The notes: generated by a model from the sequence alone, not told the origin. A stretch of 64,000 nucleotides of DNA from Nakamurella endophytica (GCF_014646215.1 NZ_BMNA01000005.1:106084-170083), one strand, 5' to 3'; shown: positions 36,427 to 44,734, counted from the stretch's first letter. Made by a program: numbers and translations.

Positions 36427-37359
36427 TTGCCGGCGGCGGCGGGACTGGCCGCCGCGCCGGCCCCCCGGCGCCGGGCCCGCCGGAGCATCGGCGACGCGTT
36501 GACCGCCGGCGGGTTCTTGCTGCCGAACCTGGTGCTCTCCGGCGTGTTCCTGGTGCTGCCGCTGATCCTGACGGTGGTCATCAGCTTCCAGAAGCTGGAC
36601 TCGCTGGGACCGGCGCAGTGGCTCGGCGTGAACAACTTCCTGGACCTGTTCCGGGATCCCACGTTCTACGAGACGCTCTGGAACACGGTCGTCTTCACCG
36701 TCTGCACGGTGCCGCTCGGCATGGCCGTCGGGCTGGGCATCGCGCTGCTGCTGAACACGGTGATGCCGCTGCGCACCCTCTGGCGGGCCGTCATCTTCGT
36801 GCCGCTGGTGCTCTCCAGCGTGTCGGTCGGCCTGCTCGGCGCCTGGATGTTCGACCAGTACAACGGCTTCGTCAACAAGTTCCTGGCGGTGCTCGGCATC
36901 GACGGACCGGACTGGCAGTCCAACGGCACCTGGGCGATGGTCTCGGTGATCCTGATGACGCTGTGGCAGCGGATCGGGCTCGACATGATCATCTACCTGG
37001 CCGGGCTGCAGGGCGTGGACCCGGCGGTCCTGGAGGCGGCCGAGGTCGACGGGGCGTCCAGCTGGCGGCGGTTCCGGAGCATCGTGTTCCCGCTGCTCGG
37101 CCCGTCCACGTTCTTCCTGCTGATCATGAACCTGCTGTTCTCGTTCCAGGTGTTCGACACCGTCTACGCCATGACGGCCGGCGGTCCGAACTTCTCGACC
37201 ACCACGCTGGTGGTCTACGCCTACCAGCAGGGGTTCTCCGACCACGGACCCGGACAGCTGGGGTACGCGGCCGCCATCGGCGTGGTGATCTTCGCGGTGT
37301 CGCTGCTGCTCACCGCGGGCCAGTGGCGATTGAGCACGACCCGGGACGAGGTGGGCTGA
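36427..37359 (+). CDS. ABC sugar transporter permease, first subunit
   Basis: About 310 residues, six helices, MalF/UgpA type, with the cytosolic EAA loop LEAAEVDGASSWRRFRSIVFPLLGPS. The frame begins within the binding-protein stop region and has no ATG or GTG before the first helix. A TTG at 36427 is my best start, and a CTG at 36409 overlapping the previous stop is possible. Tight coupling to the binding-protein gene is clear. No ATPase gene lies in the operon, so a shared MsiK-like ATPase elsewhere is expected. Confidence 0.87.
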   Translation: MPAAAGLAAAPAPRRRARRSIGDALTAGGFLLPNLVLSGVFLVLPLILTVVISFQKLDSLGPAQWLGVNNFLDLFRDPTFYETLWNTVVFTVCTVPLGMAVGLGIALLLNTVMPLRTLWRAVIFVPLVLSSVSVGLLGAWMFDQYNGFVNKFLAVLGIDGPDWQSNGTWAMVSVILMTLWQRIGLDMIIYLAGLQGVDPAVLEAAEVDGASSWRRFRSIVFPLLGPSTFFLLIMNLLFSFQVFDTVYAMTAGGPNFSTTTLVVYAYQQGFSDHGPGQLGYAAAIGVVIFAVSLLLTAGQWRLSTTRDEVG

Positions 37360-37360
37360 G

Positions 37361-38254
37361 ATGACGACCACGACCGCCAGCGCCCCACCGGCCGTCGCCG
37401 CCCCGGCGACCGGCCCGGCCGGGCGTCCCTACCGCCGCAACCGGTTCCGCCGCCTGCGGCTGGTGTCCGCCGTGCTCATCACGGCCGTCATGGCCTTCCC
37501 GCTGTACTGGATGCTGCTGACGGCGTTCTCCCGCCGCGACGACCTGTATGCCCCGGGCCTGCACCTGTGGCCGCAGCACTTCACCTGGGACAACTTCTCG
37601 GCGCCGATCGAGCGTTTCCCGGTGTGGACGTGGTTCCGCAACTCGCTCGTCATCGCCGTCGCGGTCACCGCGATCACGGTGGTCTGCAACCTGCTGGCCG
37701 GTTACGCCTTCGCCAAGTTCCGGTTCCGCGGCAAGAACATCCTGTTCCTGGTGCTGCTGTCGACCATGATGATCCCTGTCCAGGCGATCATGGTCCCGCA
37801 GTTCCGGATCGCCACGGACCTGGGCCTGTACGGCGACCTGTGGGCGGTCATCCTGCCCGAGAGCGCCGCCGTGTTCGGGATCTTCCTCGCCCGGCAGTTC
37901 TTCCTCGGGATCCCGGACGAGCTCATCGAGGCGGCGCGCATCGACGGCGCCGGAGCGCTGCGGGTCTTCTGGAGCGTGGTGCTGCCGCTGGCCAAGCCGT
38001 TGATCGCGGTGTCGGTGCTGCTGGCCTTCATGAACGAGTGGAACAGCTTCTCCTGGCCGCTGATCGTGCTGTTCGCCAACGAGCAGCTGTTCACCATGCC
38101 GCTGGGGCTGGTGACCGACCTGCAGTCGCAGTACACCTCCGACTACGGTGCGATCATGGCGATCACCCTGCTGTCGGTGACGCCGATCCTGGTGCTCTTC
38201 GTCGCCTTCCAGCGCTACTTCGTGCAGGGCCTGGCCCGCACCGGGCTCAAGTGA
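37361..38254 (+). CDS. ABC sugar transporter permease, second subunit
   Basis: 297 residues, six helices, MalG/UgpE type. The EAA loop is LIEAARIDGAGALRVFWSVVLPLAKP. ATG follows the first permease stop by one base, and the stop overlaps the next start (GTGA), so translation is coupled both ways. Together with the previous gene it forms the membrane channel of the importer. Confidence 0.93.
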   Translation: MTTTTASAPPAVAAPATGPAGRPYRRNRFRRLRLVSAVLITAVMAFPLYWMLLTAFSRRDDLYAPGLHLWPQHFTWDNFSAPIERFPVWTWFRNSLVIAVAVTAITVVCNLLAGYAFAKFRFRGKNILFLVLLSTMMIPVQAIMVPQFRIATDLGLYGDLWAVILPESAAVFGIFLARQFFLGIPDELIEAARIDGAGALRVFWSVVLPLAKPLIAVSVLLAFMNEWNSFSWPLIVLFANEQLFTMPLGLVTDLQSQYTSDYGAIMAITLLSVTPILVLFVAFQRYFVQGLARTGLK

Positions 38255-38595
38255 CGGCTCCGCAGAGCCCGGTCGGCCCCCACCGGCCGGTGCCGGCTCC
38301 GGGCGGGCCGGCGGGCGCCGCACTCCAGGCGGTCCGCGGGAGCCAGGACCGCGACTACGCCGCGGAGGGCATCCCGATGCTGCTGGCCCTGGTCAGCGAG
38401 GTCGAGCCCATCCCCGACCCGGTCGAGGCGGTCCGCCTGGACGGCCGGGGGCTCGCCGAGGCCGTCGAGCAGGACCGGCAGGCGGTGGCGCCGACCCGCC
38501 GCGACGCCGACCTCGGGATCACCGGCAGCCTGCTGCAGGCCCGGGCGTTCCGCGACCTGGCCGGCGGGACCGACACAGGGGCGGGGCCGGCATGA
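38251..38595 (+). CDS. Small Cys-free protein in the YcaO-ABC operon
   Basis: 114 residues starting at a GTG that overlaps the permease stop. The first 30 residues are Pro/Gly-rich, then comes a folded-looking part (YAAEGIPMLLALVSEVEPIP… LDGRGLAEAVEQDRQAVA) and a Gly/Ala tail. There is no Cys, signal peptide or membrane helix. It ends in an ATGA overlap with the deacetylase-like gene. No family recognised. It could be an accessory factor or a YcaO substrate, but neither is shown by the sequence. Confidence 0.75.
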   Translation: MTAPQSPVGPHRPVPAPGGPAGAALQAVRGSQDRDYAAEGIPMLLALVSEVEPIPDPVEAVRLDGRGLAEAVEQDRQAVAPTRRDADLGITGSLLQARAFRDLAGGTDTGAGPA

Positions 38596-39263
38596 GCCTG
38601 CGCCGGCACCTGGACCTGCTGGCCGGCGGGCGCTTCCTGCGGGTGGTGAACTACCACAACACCCCCGCGTCGACCGCCGGTGCCGTGCTGCGCGAGCTGG
38701 AGCAGCTGCGCGAGCGGTTCGACCCGGTGGGCCTGGCGGACCTCGACGTGTTCTTCGCGACCGGCCGCTGGCCCACGGACCGTCCCGGGCTGCTGCCGGT
38801 GTTCTACGAGGGCTACCGCAACAGCGCCCAGGTCGCCGCGCCCGCGTGCGATGCCACCGGGTTCGTCGGGTGGTTCCCGGTGTGCACGGCGTTCGTCCAG
38901 TGCCCGCCGGCCGAGCAGGAGGTGTTCGCCCGCAGCCACCTGGTCGACCTGGTGCCCGAGGAGCTCGGGTCGCCGCGGCTGGCGCTGTCCCCCGACGAGG
39001 TGGGCGAGCTGGCGCAGCGCCACGTGGTGCTCGCGCACACCGCCTCGCACGCCGGCATCGCCGACGTCTGGACGGACGAGGACCTGGACCGCGAGGTGCA
39101 CGAGCCCGGCCGGGTGCTGCGGGAGTGGACGGGGCAGGCCGCCCCGGCCTTCGTCTGGCTGCACGGCACGCCGTGGGGTGGCCACCCGCGCCACGACGCG
39201 GCCGTCGTCGACGCCGGCTATCGCTACCAGTTCAGCAACACCATGCTGCAGCGGCTGCGCTGA
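38592..39263 (+). CDS. Polysaccharide-deacetylase-fold protein lacking catalytic Asp pair
   Basis: 223 residues. The order of segments follows the NodB/polysaccharide deacetylase fold: FLRVVNYHNTP, then LLPVFYEGYRNSAQVAAPACDATGF at 68-92, VLAHTASHAG near 148-152 (the HxxxH motif), and FVWLHGTPWGG with AGYRYQFSN. The canonical TFDDGY motif reads VFYEGY, so the two catalytic/metal Asp are Tyr72 and Glu73. The His pair is kept. It may bind rather than deacetylate glycans. It is the last gene of the coupled operon. Confidence 0.75.
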   Translation: MSLRRHLDLLAGGRFLRVVNYHNTPASTAGAVLRELEQLRERFDPVGLADLDVFFATGRWPTDRPGLLPVFYEGYRNSAQVAAPACDATGFVGWFPVCTAFVQCPPAEQEVFARSHLVDLVPEELGSPRLALSPDEVGELAQRHVVLAHTASHAGIADVWTDEDLDREVHEPGRVLREWTGQAAPAFVWLHGTPWGGHPRHDAAVVDAGYRYQFSNTMLQRLR

Positions 39264-39336
39264 GCGGTTCCACCAGCAGCGGTGCTGCGCCGGCACTTCC
39301 GGGCTGGCACAGTGTCCCGATGATCGAGGAACACAG

Positions 39337-40191
39337 GTGACCGCCGGCGGCACGGCGGGCCGGATGGGCAGGGCGGCCCGGGACGCCGGTCGGCAGGCCG
39401 AGGATGCAGGCCGCGACGTCCAGGGCGCGCCCTGGTTCGGGACGCTGGTGATGGTCGGGCTCGTCGCCTACGGCGTCGTGCACCTGGTGGTGGCCTGGCT
39501 GGCCCTGCAGCTGGCCTTCACCGGCACCGGACAGGAGACGTCGCAGCAGGGCGCGATGGCCGAGCTGGCGTCGACCGCGGTGGGCAAGGTGCTGCTGTGG
39601 GTCATCGCGCTGGGGCTGGTCGCGCTGACCGTCTGGCAGGCGCTGGTGGCGGCGATGGGCTACCGCGACGAGAGCGGGTCCACCAAGGTGCAGCGGCGGC
39701 TGTCGGCGGCGGCCAAGGCGGTGGTCTACGCCGCGCTGGCGGTCAGCGCCGTCACCACGCTGACCGGATCCGCCAGCGCCGGGGCGGGCGACCGCAAGGA
39801 GAAGGGCTGGACGGCACGGCTGCTGTCCGTGTCGTTCGGGCGGGTACTGGTGGCGGCGGTCGCCGTCGCGATCCTGGCCGTCGCGGCGCGGCTGGTGTAC
39901 CGCGGCGTCACCACCAAGTTCACCCACGACCTGCGCACCCGACCGCCCGCCGCCGCCCTGCGGCTGGGGCAGGTCGGCTACGTCGCCAAGGGCGTGGCCT
40001 TCGCCGTCGTCGGGATCCTCGTCGGCTGGGCCGCCGTGACGCTCGACCCGGACAAGGCCGGCGGGCTGGACACGGCGCTGCGGACGCTGCGCGGGCAGCC
40101 CTACGGCGTCGTGCTGCTGGTGGTCATCGCGCTCGGCATCGCCTGCTTCGGCCTGTACTGCTTCTACTGGGCCCGGCACGCCAAGCGCTGA
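39337..40191 (+). CDS. DUF1206 family membrane protein
   Basis: 284 residues with six helices as three two-helix repeats (MVGLVAYGVVHLVVAWLALQLAF, AAAKAVVYAALAVSAV, GQVGYVAKGVAFAVVGILVGWAAV), each with the GY/KG…F(A)(I/V)G pattern of DUF1206. The family is widespread in actinobacteria and of unknown function. GTG 39337 follows GAGGAACACAG. An 8-bp hairpin lies just past the stop. Confidence 0.87.
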   Translation: MTAGGTAGRMGRAARDAGRQAEDAGRDVQGAPWFGTLVMVGLVAYGVVHLVVAWLALQLAFTGTGQETSQQGAMAELASTAVGKVLLWVIALGLVALTVWQALVAAMGYRDESGSTKVQRRLSAAAKAVVYAALAVSAVTTLTGSASAGAGDRKEKGWTARLLSVSFGRVLVAAVAVAILAVAARLVYRGVTTKFTHDLRTRPPAAALRLGQVGYVAKGVAFAVVGILVGWAAVTLDPDKAGGLDTALRTLRGQPYGVVLLVVIALGIACFGLYCFYWARHAKR

Positions 40192-40192
40192 C

Positions 40193-40211
40193 CCGGGGCG
40201 GCCCGCCCCGG
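40193..40211. terminator. Hairpin between DUF1206 and amidohydrolase genes
   Basis: CCGGGGCG / CGCCCCGG stem of 8 bp with a GCC loop between two converging genes. Confidence 0.5.
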
Positions 40212-40236
40212 AGGAGCGCCCCGTCGAGTCGGGCGG

Positions 40237-41550
40237 TCAGCCGGCCGACACCCGGCGGCGCAGGTGCGCCGCGCGGTCGACGACCTCGGCGCGAGCGGCC
40301 TCCTCGTCGACGGTCAGGCACCGGCGGTCGGCGACCACGGTGCGCCCGGCGACGACGACGTCCGTGACGTCGGCGCCCGTCGCGGCGTAACCGACGAACG
40401 ACGACGCGGACCCGAGCGGGGTCGCGGTCGTGCCGGTGACGTCCAGCAGCACCAGATCCGCGGGCGCGCCGACGGCCAGCGCACCGGTCAGCCCCTGGTC
40501 GAGCGCGGCCGCGCCACCGGCGGTCGCCAGGGCCAGGAAGCCGTCGACGCCGGTGACGGCGGCGTCCTCGGCCACCCCGCGCTGCACCAGCGAGCCCGTC
40601 TTGAGTTCCTCGAACAGGTCCAGGGTGTTGTTGCTGGCCACCGAGTCGGTGCCCAGCCCGAGCCGCACGCCGGCGGCGAGCAGCGCCGGCACCGGCGCCA
40701 CACCGGCGCCGAGCTTGAGGTTGGACACCGGGTTGTGGGCGACGGTGACCTGCTCGCCGGCGAGCAGCTCGAGGTCGCCGTCGAGCAGGTGCACGGCGTG
40801 GGCGACGTGCGTCCGGCCGGCGAGCAGGCCGAGGTCCGCGACGAGCCGGACCGGCGAGACCCCGTGCCGGCGGACGGACTCCTCGACCTCGCGGCGGGTC
40901 TCGGACAGGTGGATGTGCACGCCGACACCGTCGACGGCGCGACGGCGCGCCACGTCGCGGATCATCTCCGGCGGGCAGGTGTACGGCGCGTGCAGCCCGT
41001 AGGACACCGTGACCCGGGGCTCGCCGCCCACCGCGGCGGCGAGTGCCGGGACGCCGTCGAGCACCTCGGCGCCGGTGACGTCCCAGGCGGCGGGGAACGC
41101 GACCCCGTCGTAGCCGAACACGGCCGGCGCGGCGTTCACCCGGAGGCCGGCGGCCAGCACGTCGCCGAGCAGGTCCGGGGTCCAGGCGAACATGTCGACG
41201 AACCCGACGGTGCCGGTGCGCAGCATCTCGGCCAGCGCCAGCCGCAGGCCGGCACGGACGTCACCGGCGGTCATCCGCACCTCGGACTCGCGGACCCGGC
41301 GCAACCAGGTGGCCAGCGGCAGGTCGTCGCTCACCCCGCGGAGCAGCCCCATCCCGGCGTGCGTGTGCGCGTTGACCAGGCCCGGGAGCACCAGCCGGCC
41401 GGAGCCGTCGAGGTCGTCGGGGCCGGCCGGTCCGCGCGCCGGTCCCAGGTGGGTGATCCGCCCGGTCTCCGGCGACCAGGCGATCTCCCCGGGCACCATC
41501 TCTCCCGGGCGGCACAGGATGGTCGTGCCGACGATCCGGCGCTCGGTCAC
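40237..41550 (-). CDS. Amidohydrolase (MTA/SAH or related deaminase type)
   Basis: 437 residues, metal-dependent amidohydrolase. The metal ligands are NAHTH (His62, His64), HIHLSET, THVAHAVHL and GTDSVASNN. The sequence order and the 'ASNNTLDLFEELKTGSLVQ' stretch fit the 5-methylthioadenosine/S-adenosylhomocysteine deaminase or chlorohydrolase group. It would deaminate a purine- or triazine-like ring in the cytosol. Substrate unproven. GTG start with GGTGGG upstream. Next gene upstream is the L,D-transpeptidase on the same strand. Confidence 0.83.
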   Translation of the reverse strand: MTERRIVGTTILCRPGEMVPGEIAWSPETGRITHLGPARGPAGPDDLDGSGRLVLPGLVNAHTHAGMGLLRGVSDDLPLATWLRRVRESEVRMTAGDVRAGLRLALAEMLRTGTVGFVDMFAWTPDLLGDVLAAGLRVNAAPAVFGYDGVAFPAAWDVTGAEVLDGVPALAAAVGGEPRVTVSYGLHAPYTCPPEMIRDVARRRAVDGVGVHIHLSETRREVEESVRRHGVSPVRLVADLGLLAGRTHVAHAVHLLDGDLELLAGEQVTVAHNPVSNLKLGAGVAPVPALLAAGVRLGLGTDSVASNNTLDLFEELKTGSLVQRGVAEDAAVTGVDGFLALATAGGAAALDQGLTGALAVGAPADLVLLDVTGTTATPLGSASSFVGYAATGADVTDVVVAGRTVVADRRCLTVDEEAARAEVVDRAAHLRRRVSAG

Positions 41551-41590
41551 CGACCCACCGGTGGCGTGCGGTCCCGTCCGGGACGCCGGG

Positions 41591-42994
41591 TCACAGCGCG
41601 GACAGGCTCTGCCACTCGCCCCAGGGGATCGTCCAGTCGTAGAGGTCGCCGTCCGCGGCGGACAGCTGCACGCTGGTGCCGGTGATTTCGACCGGGTCGC
41701 CGATCAGGGCGGACTGGAAGTACGCCTTCGCGTTGACGGCGGACAGGTTGATGCAGCCGTGGCTGACGTTCACCACGCCCTGGTCGCCGACGGTGCCCTG
41801 GTTCTGGTGGATGAACTCGCCGTTGTTGCTGATCCGCACGTCCCAGTACTCGGTGACGTTGGTGTAGCCGTACGCGGGGTTGCTCATCTTGTGCACCGGC
41901 AGCAGCTCGTTGACCACGTGGATGCCCGACCGGGTGACCCGGTTCGGATCGCCGATGTCGTCGCCGCTGCCGTACGACGCCGGGTAGCTGGCCACCGTGC
42001 TGGTGCACGAGTCCGGGTCGTTCATCTCGGTGCAGCCCTGCTTGACCACGATCTTGTAGGACTTGGCGTCGGCGTAGACGACCTGGCTGCGGCCGATGGT
42101 GAAGTCCGACGTCAGGTCCTCGGAGCCGTACACGCCGTCGGCGAACTTGAGGCCGTAGATCTTGGCGTCGACGTGCACCTTGGTGTTGGCGGGCCAGTAG
42201 TTCTTCGGCCGCCAGTCGATGCCCCAGGCGTCGTCGTGGTGGATCCACGCCCAGGAGCCCTCGACCTTGGGTGTCGTGGTGACGGAGAGGTGCTTCTCGA
42301 TGAGCGCCTTGTCCGTCGGCTCGGTCGGGAACCGGATGATGATCGGCTGCGCGATGCCGACCACCTCGCCGTCGCCGGGGGTGATGGTGCTGCGGGCCTC
42401 GTTGTCCTCGCCGATGGTGCTGAAGGTGCCCTTGATCGGGACCGACTTGCCGTCGGTGCCGACGGCGGTCCCGGCGACGGTGTACGTCTTGCCGAAGCCG
42501 AGCACCTCGCCCAGCGTCCAGGTGGAGCCGTCGGACGACACGGAGCCCTTGACGACCTTGCCGGTGGGGTTGGTCAGGGTGAGCTTCTTGATGCTGCCCT
42601 TGGCCACCGAGATGGTGATCTCCTGGGCCGGCGACAGCTCGGTCGCCCCGAAGGACGGCGAGGCGCTGACCTTGGCCACCGGGGGCAGTACGGCCGTGCT
42701 GGACGTCGCCGAGGTGGTGGACGACGAGGTCGTGCTCGACGTCGCCGGCGAGGACACCGTGGGCGTCCCGCCGGAGGAGGCGCCGGCCGACTCCCCGCCC
42801 GAGCTCGGCACGGTCACCTGCGGCTGGGTCGATGCCCCGCCGGACGTGCCCGGGGTGGGCGCGGAAGCGGTGGAGGAGGTCACGGACACCGTCGTCGACA
42901 CGGTCGGCGCCGCGGAGCCGCTGGTGCAGGCGGCGAGCACGCCGACGGCAGCGAGCAGGACCGCGGGCAGGGCCAGTCGACGGGGGGACTGCAT
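41591..42994 (-). CDS. L,D-transpeptidase lipoprotein
   Basis: 467 residues. Signal plus lipobox VGVLAAC (Cys22 or 23), then a Ser/Thr/Gly linker, two Ig-like domains (about 120-310) and a YkuD catalytic domain. The catalytic SHGC motif with following INL lies near residue 412, preceded by IHQNQG. It makes 3-3 peptidoglycan cross-links outside the membrane and is related to LdtMt2. The length is that of the two-Ig class. Candidate ATG at 42994 with AGGCGG upstream. Confidence 0.93.
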   Translation of the reverse strand: MQSPRRLALPAVLLAAVGVLAACTSGSAAPTVSTTVSVTSSTASAPTPGTSGGASTQPQVTVPSSGGESAGASSGGTPTVSSPATSSTTSSSTTSATSSTAVLPPVAKVSASPSFGATELSPAQEITISVAKGSIKKLTLTNPTGKVVKGSVSSDGSTWTLGEVLGFGKTYTVAGTAVGTDGKSVPIKGTFSTIGEDNEARSTITPGDGEVVGIAQPIIIRFPTEPTDKALIEKHLSVTTTPKVEGSWAWIHHDDAWGIDWRPKNYWPANTKVHVDAKIYGLKFADGVYGSEDLTSDFTIGRSQVVYADAKSYKIVVKQGCTEMNDPDSCTSTVASYPASYGSGDDIGDPNRVTRSGIHVVNELLPVHKMSNPAYGYTNVTEYWDVRISNNGEFIHQNQGTVGDQGVVNVSHGCINLSAVNAKAYFQSALIGDPVEITGTSVQLSAADGDLYDWTIPWGEWQSLSAL

Positions 42995-43139
42995 GGGCAA
43001 CGAACCGCCTCGGGTCTGCTGGTGTCGGGGACCCGGGGCGACCGCACGCCGCAGCGCCGCCCCTCCCCGGTGTCCCGAGGATACCGACGACTCCGGTTGC
43101 GGCGGTGTGAAGATCACCGCGGACGGCGTCCCCCGGAGG

Positions 43140-43361
43140 TCAGCGGAACAGCCGCCGCACCACCAGCACGACCACCAGGGCGCCCACGCCGATCAGCGAG
43201 TACTTGACCTTGGGGTCGGCCAGCGTGGCGTTCACCGTCCGCTTGCCCTGCTCGACGAGCCGCTTGGGATTGGCGCGTACCGCCAGCTGGTCGATGGTGA
43301 CGGCCAGGGCGTCGCGAGCACGCTCGATCTCGGCCTGGATGGTGTCCGGATCGCGAGCCAC
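43140..43361 (-). CDS. DUF3618 family membrane protein
   Basis: 73 residues. The N-terminal DPDTIQAEIERARDALAVTIDQLAVRANPKRL is the DUF3618 signature helix, and a single C-terminal membrane segment (YSLIGVGALVVVLVV) ends in RRLFR. GTG start with GGAGG five bases upstream. It diverges from bcp, the same pairing as Rv2520c/Rv2521 in M. tuberculosis as I recall it. Confidence 0.9.
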   Translation of the reverse strand: MARDPDTIQAEIERARDALAVTIDQLAVRANPKRLVEQGKRTVNATLADPKVKYSLIGVGALVVVLVVRRLFR

Positions 43362-43427
43362 GAGGCCTCCACACATTGGGGTCGGTCGGCGGTGCCGCTC
43401 CGGTCGGACCGGGCGGCGGTTGGTGGA

Positions 43428-43433
43428 TACCCT
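43428..43433 (+). promoter_or_regulatory. Leaderless -10 box of bcp
   Basis: TACCCT followed by exactly six bases and then ATG of bcp. There is no ribosome site. Confidence 0.6.
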
Positions 43434-43439
43434 AGCCGC

Positions 43440-43916
43440 ATGCCCGACGCGCTCCCCGGCCCAGGTGATCCCGCTCCGTCCTGGACGCTGCCGGACGCGC
43501 AGGGCCGGCCGGTGAGCCTGTCGGACTTCGCCGGCCGTCGGGTCGTCCTGTACTTCTACCCGGCCGCGATGACGCCCGGCTGCACCACCGAGGCCTGCGA
43601 CTTCACGGCCGCCCGGAGCCGGCTCGACGAGGCCGGGTACCACGTCGTCGGCATCTCGCCCGACGCACCGGAGAAGCTGGCCCGGTTCGCGCTGGACAGC
43701 TCGCTGGACCTGACCCTGCTGTCCGACCCGGACCGCACGGTGCTGCGGGCCTACGGTGCCTTCGGCGAGAAGAAGCAGTACGGCCGGACGGTGCAGGGCG
43801 TCATCCGGTCGACGTTCGTCGTCGGGCCGGACGGGCGTATCGAGCAGGCGTGGCGCAATGTCAAGGCGACGGGCCACGTGGCCCGGGTCCTGGAGCGGCT
43901 GGGACTGGCTGCGTGA
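43440..43916 (+). CDS. bcp: Peroxiredoxin of the Bcp/PrxQ class
   Basis: 158 residues, thioredoxin fold. The peroxidatic Cys is in MTPGCTTEACDF, and the resolving Cys five residues later makes this an atypical 2-Cys PrxQ. It reduces peroxides in the cytosol using thioredoxin. ATG 43440 is set by the leaderless -10 box. Transcription probably continues into the tRNA gene 31 bases downstream. Confidence 0.94.
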   Translation: MPDALPGPGDPAPSWTLPDAQGRPVSLSDFAGRRVVLYFYPAAMTPGCTTEACDFTAARSRLDEAGYHVVGISPDAPEKLARFALDSSLDLTLLSDPDRTVLRAYGAFGEKKQYGRTVQGVIRSTFVVGPDGRIEQAWRNVKATGHVARVLERLGLAA

Positions 43917-43947
43917 CCTGCGCGCCGACGCGGTCGGCGTTCCCCCG

Positions 43948-44021
43948 GGGGCCGTAGCCCAATTGGCAGAGGCACACGGTTTAGGTCCGTGCCAGTGTGG
44001 GTTCGAGTCCCACCGGCCCCA
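43948..44021 (+). tRNA. tRNA with UAG anticodon (Leu), short variable loop
   Basis: 74 nt. Acceptor GGGGCCG pairs perfectly with CGGCCCC. Anticodon stem CACGG/CCGTG with loop TTTAGGT gives anticodon TAG (43982-43984), which reads CUA/CUG Leu codons. The T arm GTGGG-TTCGAGT-CCCAC is perfect. The variable region is only five bases (CCAGT) and the D stem pairs only three bases. Normal tRNA-Leu is class II with a long variable arm, so this is structurally odd. Discriminator A. CCA not encoded. Confidence 0.9.
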
Positions 44022-44069
44022 CTCCCCCGACACCACCGGCTCGGGCCGGACCGTCGCCGACCGTCCGGG

Positions 44070-44372
44070 TCAGTGAGCCGGGTTGTCGGTGTGCGGGGTG
44101 CGTCCCAGGTCTTGCCAGTCGTCCTCGGCCACCTCGACGCCGTAGTGCTCGGCGGCCGCGCGGATGTTCGCCCAGGCCAGGTCGCGGGCCCGGTCGTCGA
44201 CGTCTCCCACCTGGTCGAAGCGGGCCAGCGCCGTGCGCACGTGGGCCGCGTCGGTCAAGGGTTCCTTGCGCTGCTCGGGGAAGGCGAAGACGGAGTCGGG
44301 CAGCTCGGTCCGGGCGTGGCCGGACTGCGAGCCGTGCACGGTGTGCGGCTTCCAGGTCGGGGTGCGGCTCAT
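44070..44372 (-). CDS. DUF6582-like small soluble protein
   Basis: 100 residues. SVFAFPEQRKEPLTDAAHVRTALARFDQVGDVDDRARDLAW… WANIRAAAEHYGVEVAEDDWQDLG matches a short actinobacterial family, of no known function, that shows the FPEQRKEPLTD and HVR.A.ARF.QV segments. ATG 44372 lacks a strong ribosome site. It lies downstream of and close to an acidic protein gene on the same strand. Confidence 0.8.
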   Translation of the reverse strand: MSRTPTWKPHTVHGSQSGHARTELPDSVFAFPEQRKEPLTDAAHVRTALARFDQVGDVDDRARDLAWANIRAAAEHYGVEVAEDDWQDLGRTPHTDNPAH

Positions 44373-44379
44373 GACCGGC

Positions 44380-44598
44380 TCAATGGTTCCCGGCCCACTG
44401 GCCGTCGCTGGCCACCGCGTCGCCCTTGAAGGCGGCGTCCTCGGCCCGGTCGCCGTGGGTGGAGAAGCGCTCGGCGTCGGCGCCCGCACCCGGTGCGGCG
44501 GCGTCCGCACCGCCGCCGGTGCGCTCGGGCACGAGCGCGGCGGTGCCGTCCCCGGGGGCGTCCTCGCCCGGGTCGGTCCTCGGGCCCTGTGCGTCCAT
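44380..44598 (-). CDS. Small acidic hydrophilic protein
   Basis: 72 residues, Asp/Glu/Gly/Ala-rich, with ERFSTHGDRAEDAAFKGDAVASDGQW near the end. No hydrophobic core. ATG 44598 has ACGGAG upstream. A start 10 codons further up is possible. It ends eight bases before the DUF6582-like gene, so the two are one operon. Disordered or nucleic-acid-mimic roles are only guesses. Confidence 0.65.
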   Translation of the reverse strand: MDAQGPRTDPGEDAPGDGTAALVPERTGGGADAAAPGAGADAERFSTHGDRAEDAAFKGDAVASDGQWAGNH

Positions 44599-44734
44599 CA
44601 CGACTCCGTTCCGTCGGTGCGCGGCCATCCGGCGCCGACCGGGTCGGAGCGGGCGGCCACGCGAAGGCCTCCGACGCTACGCCGCCCTCCGGTGCCGCGC
44701 CCGGCCGTGCGGATCCGCCCGGAGCCGGTCCCGC

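Noticed and set aside
33326-38595. Azole-type RiPP gene cluster
   Set aside because: No cyclodehydratase partner, no dehydrogenase, no leader-like precursor, and the only small protein has no Cys. The ABC genes are importer type.
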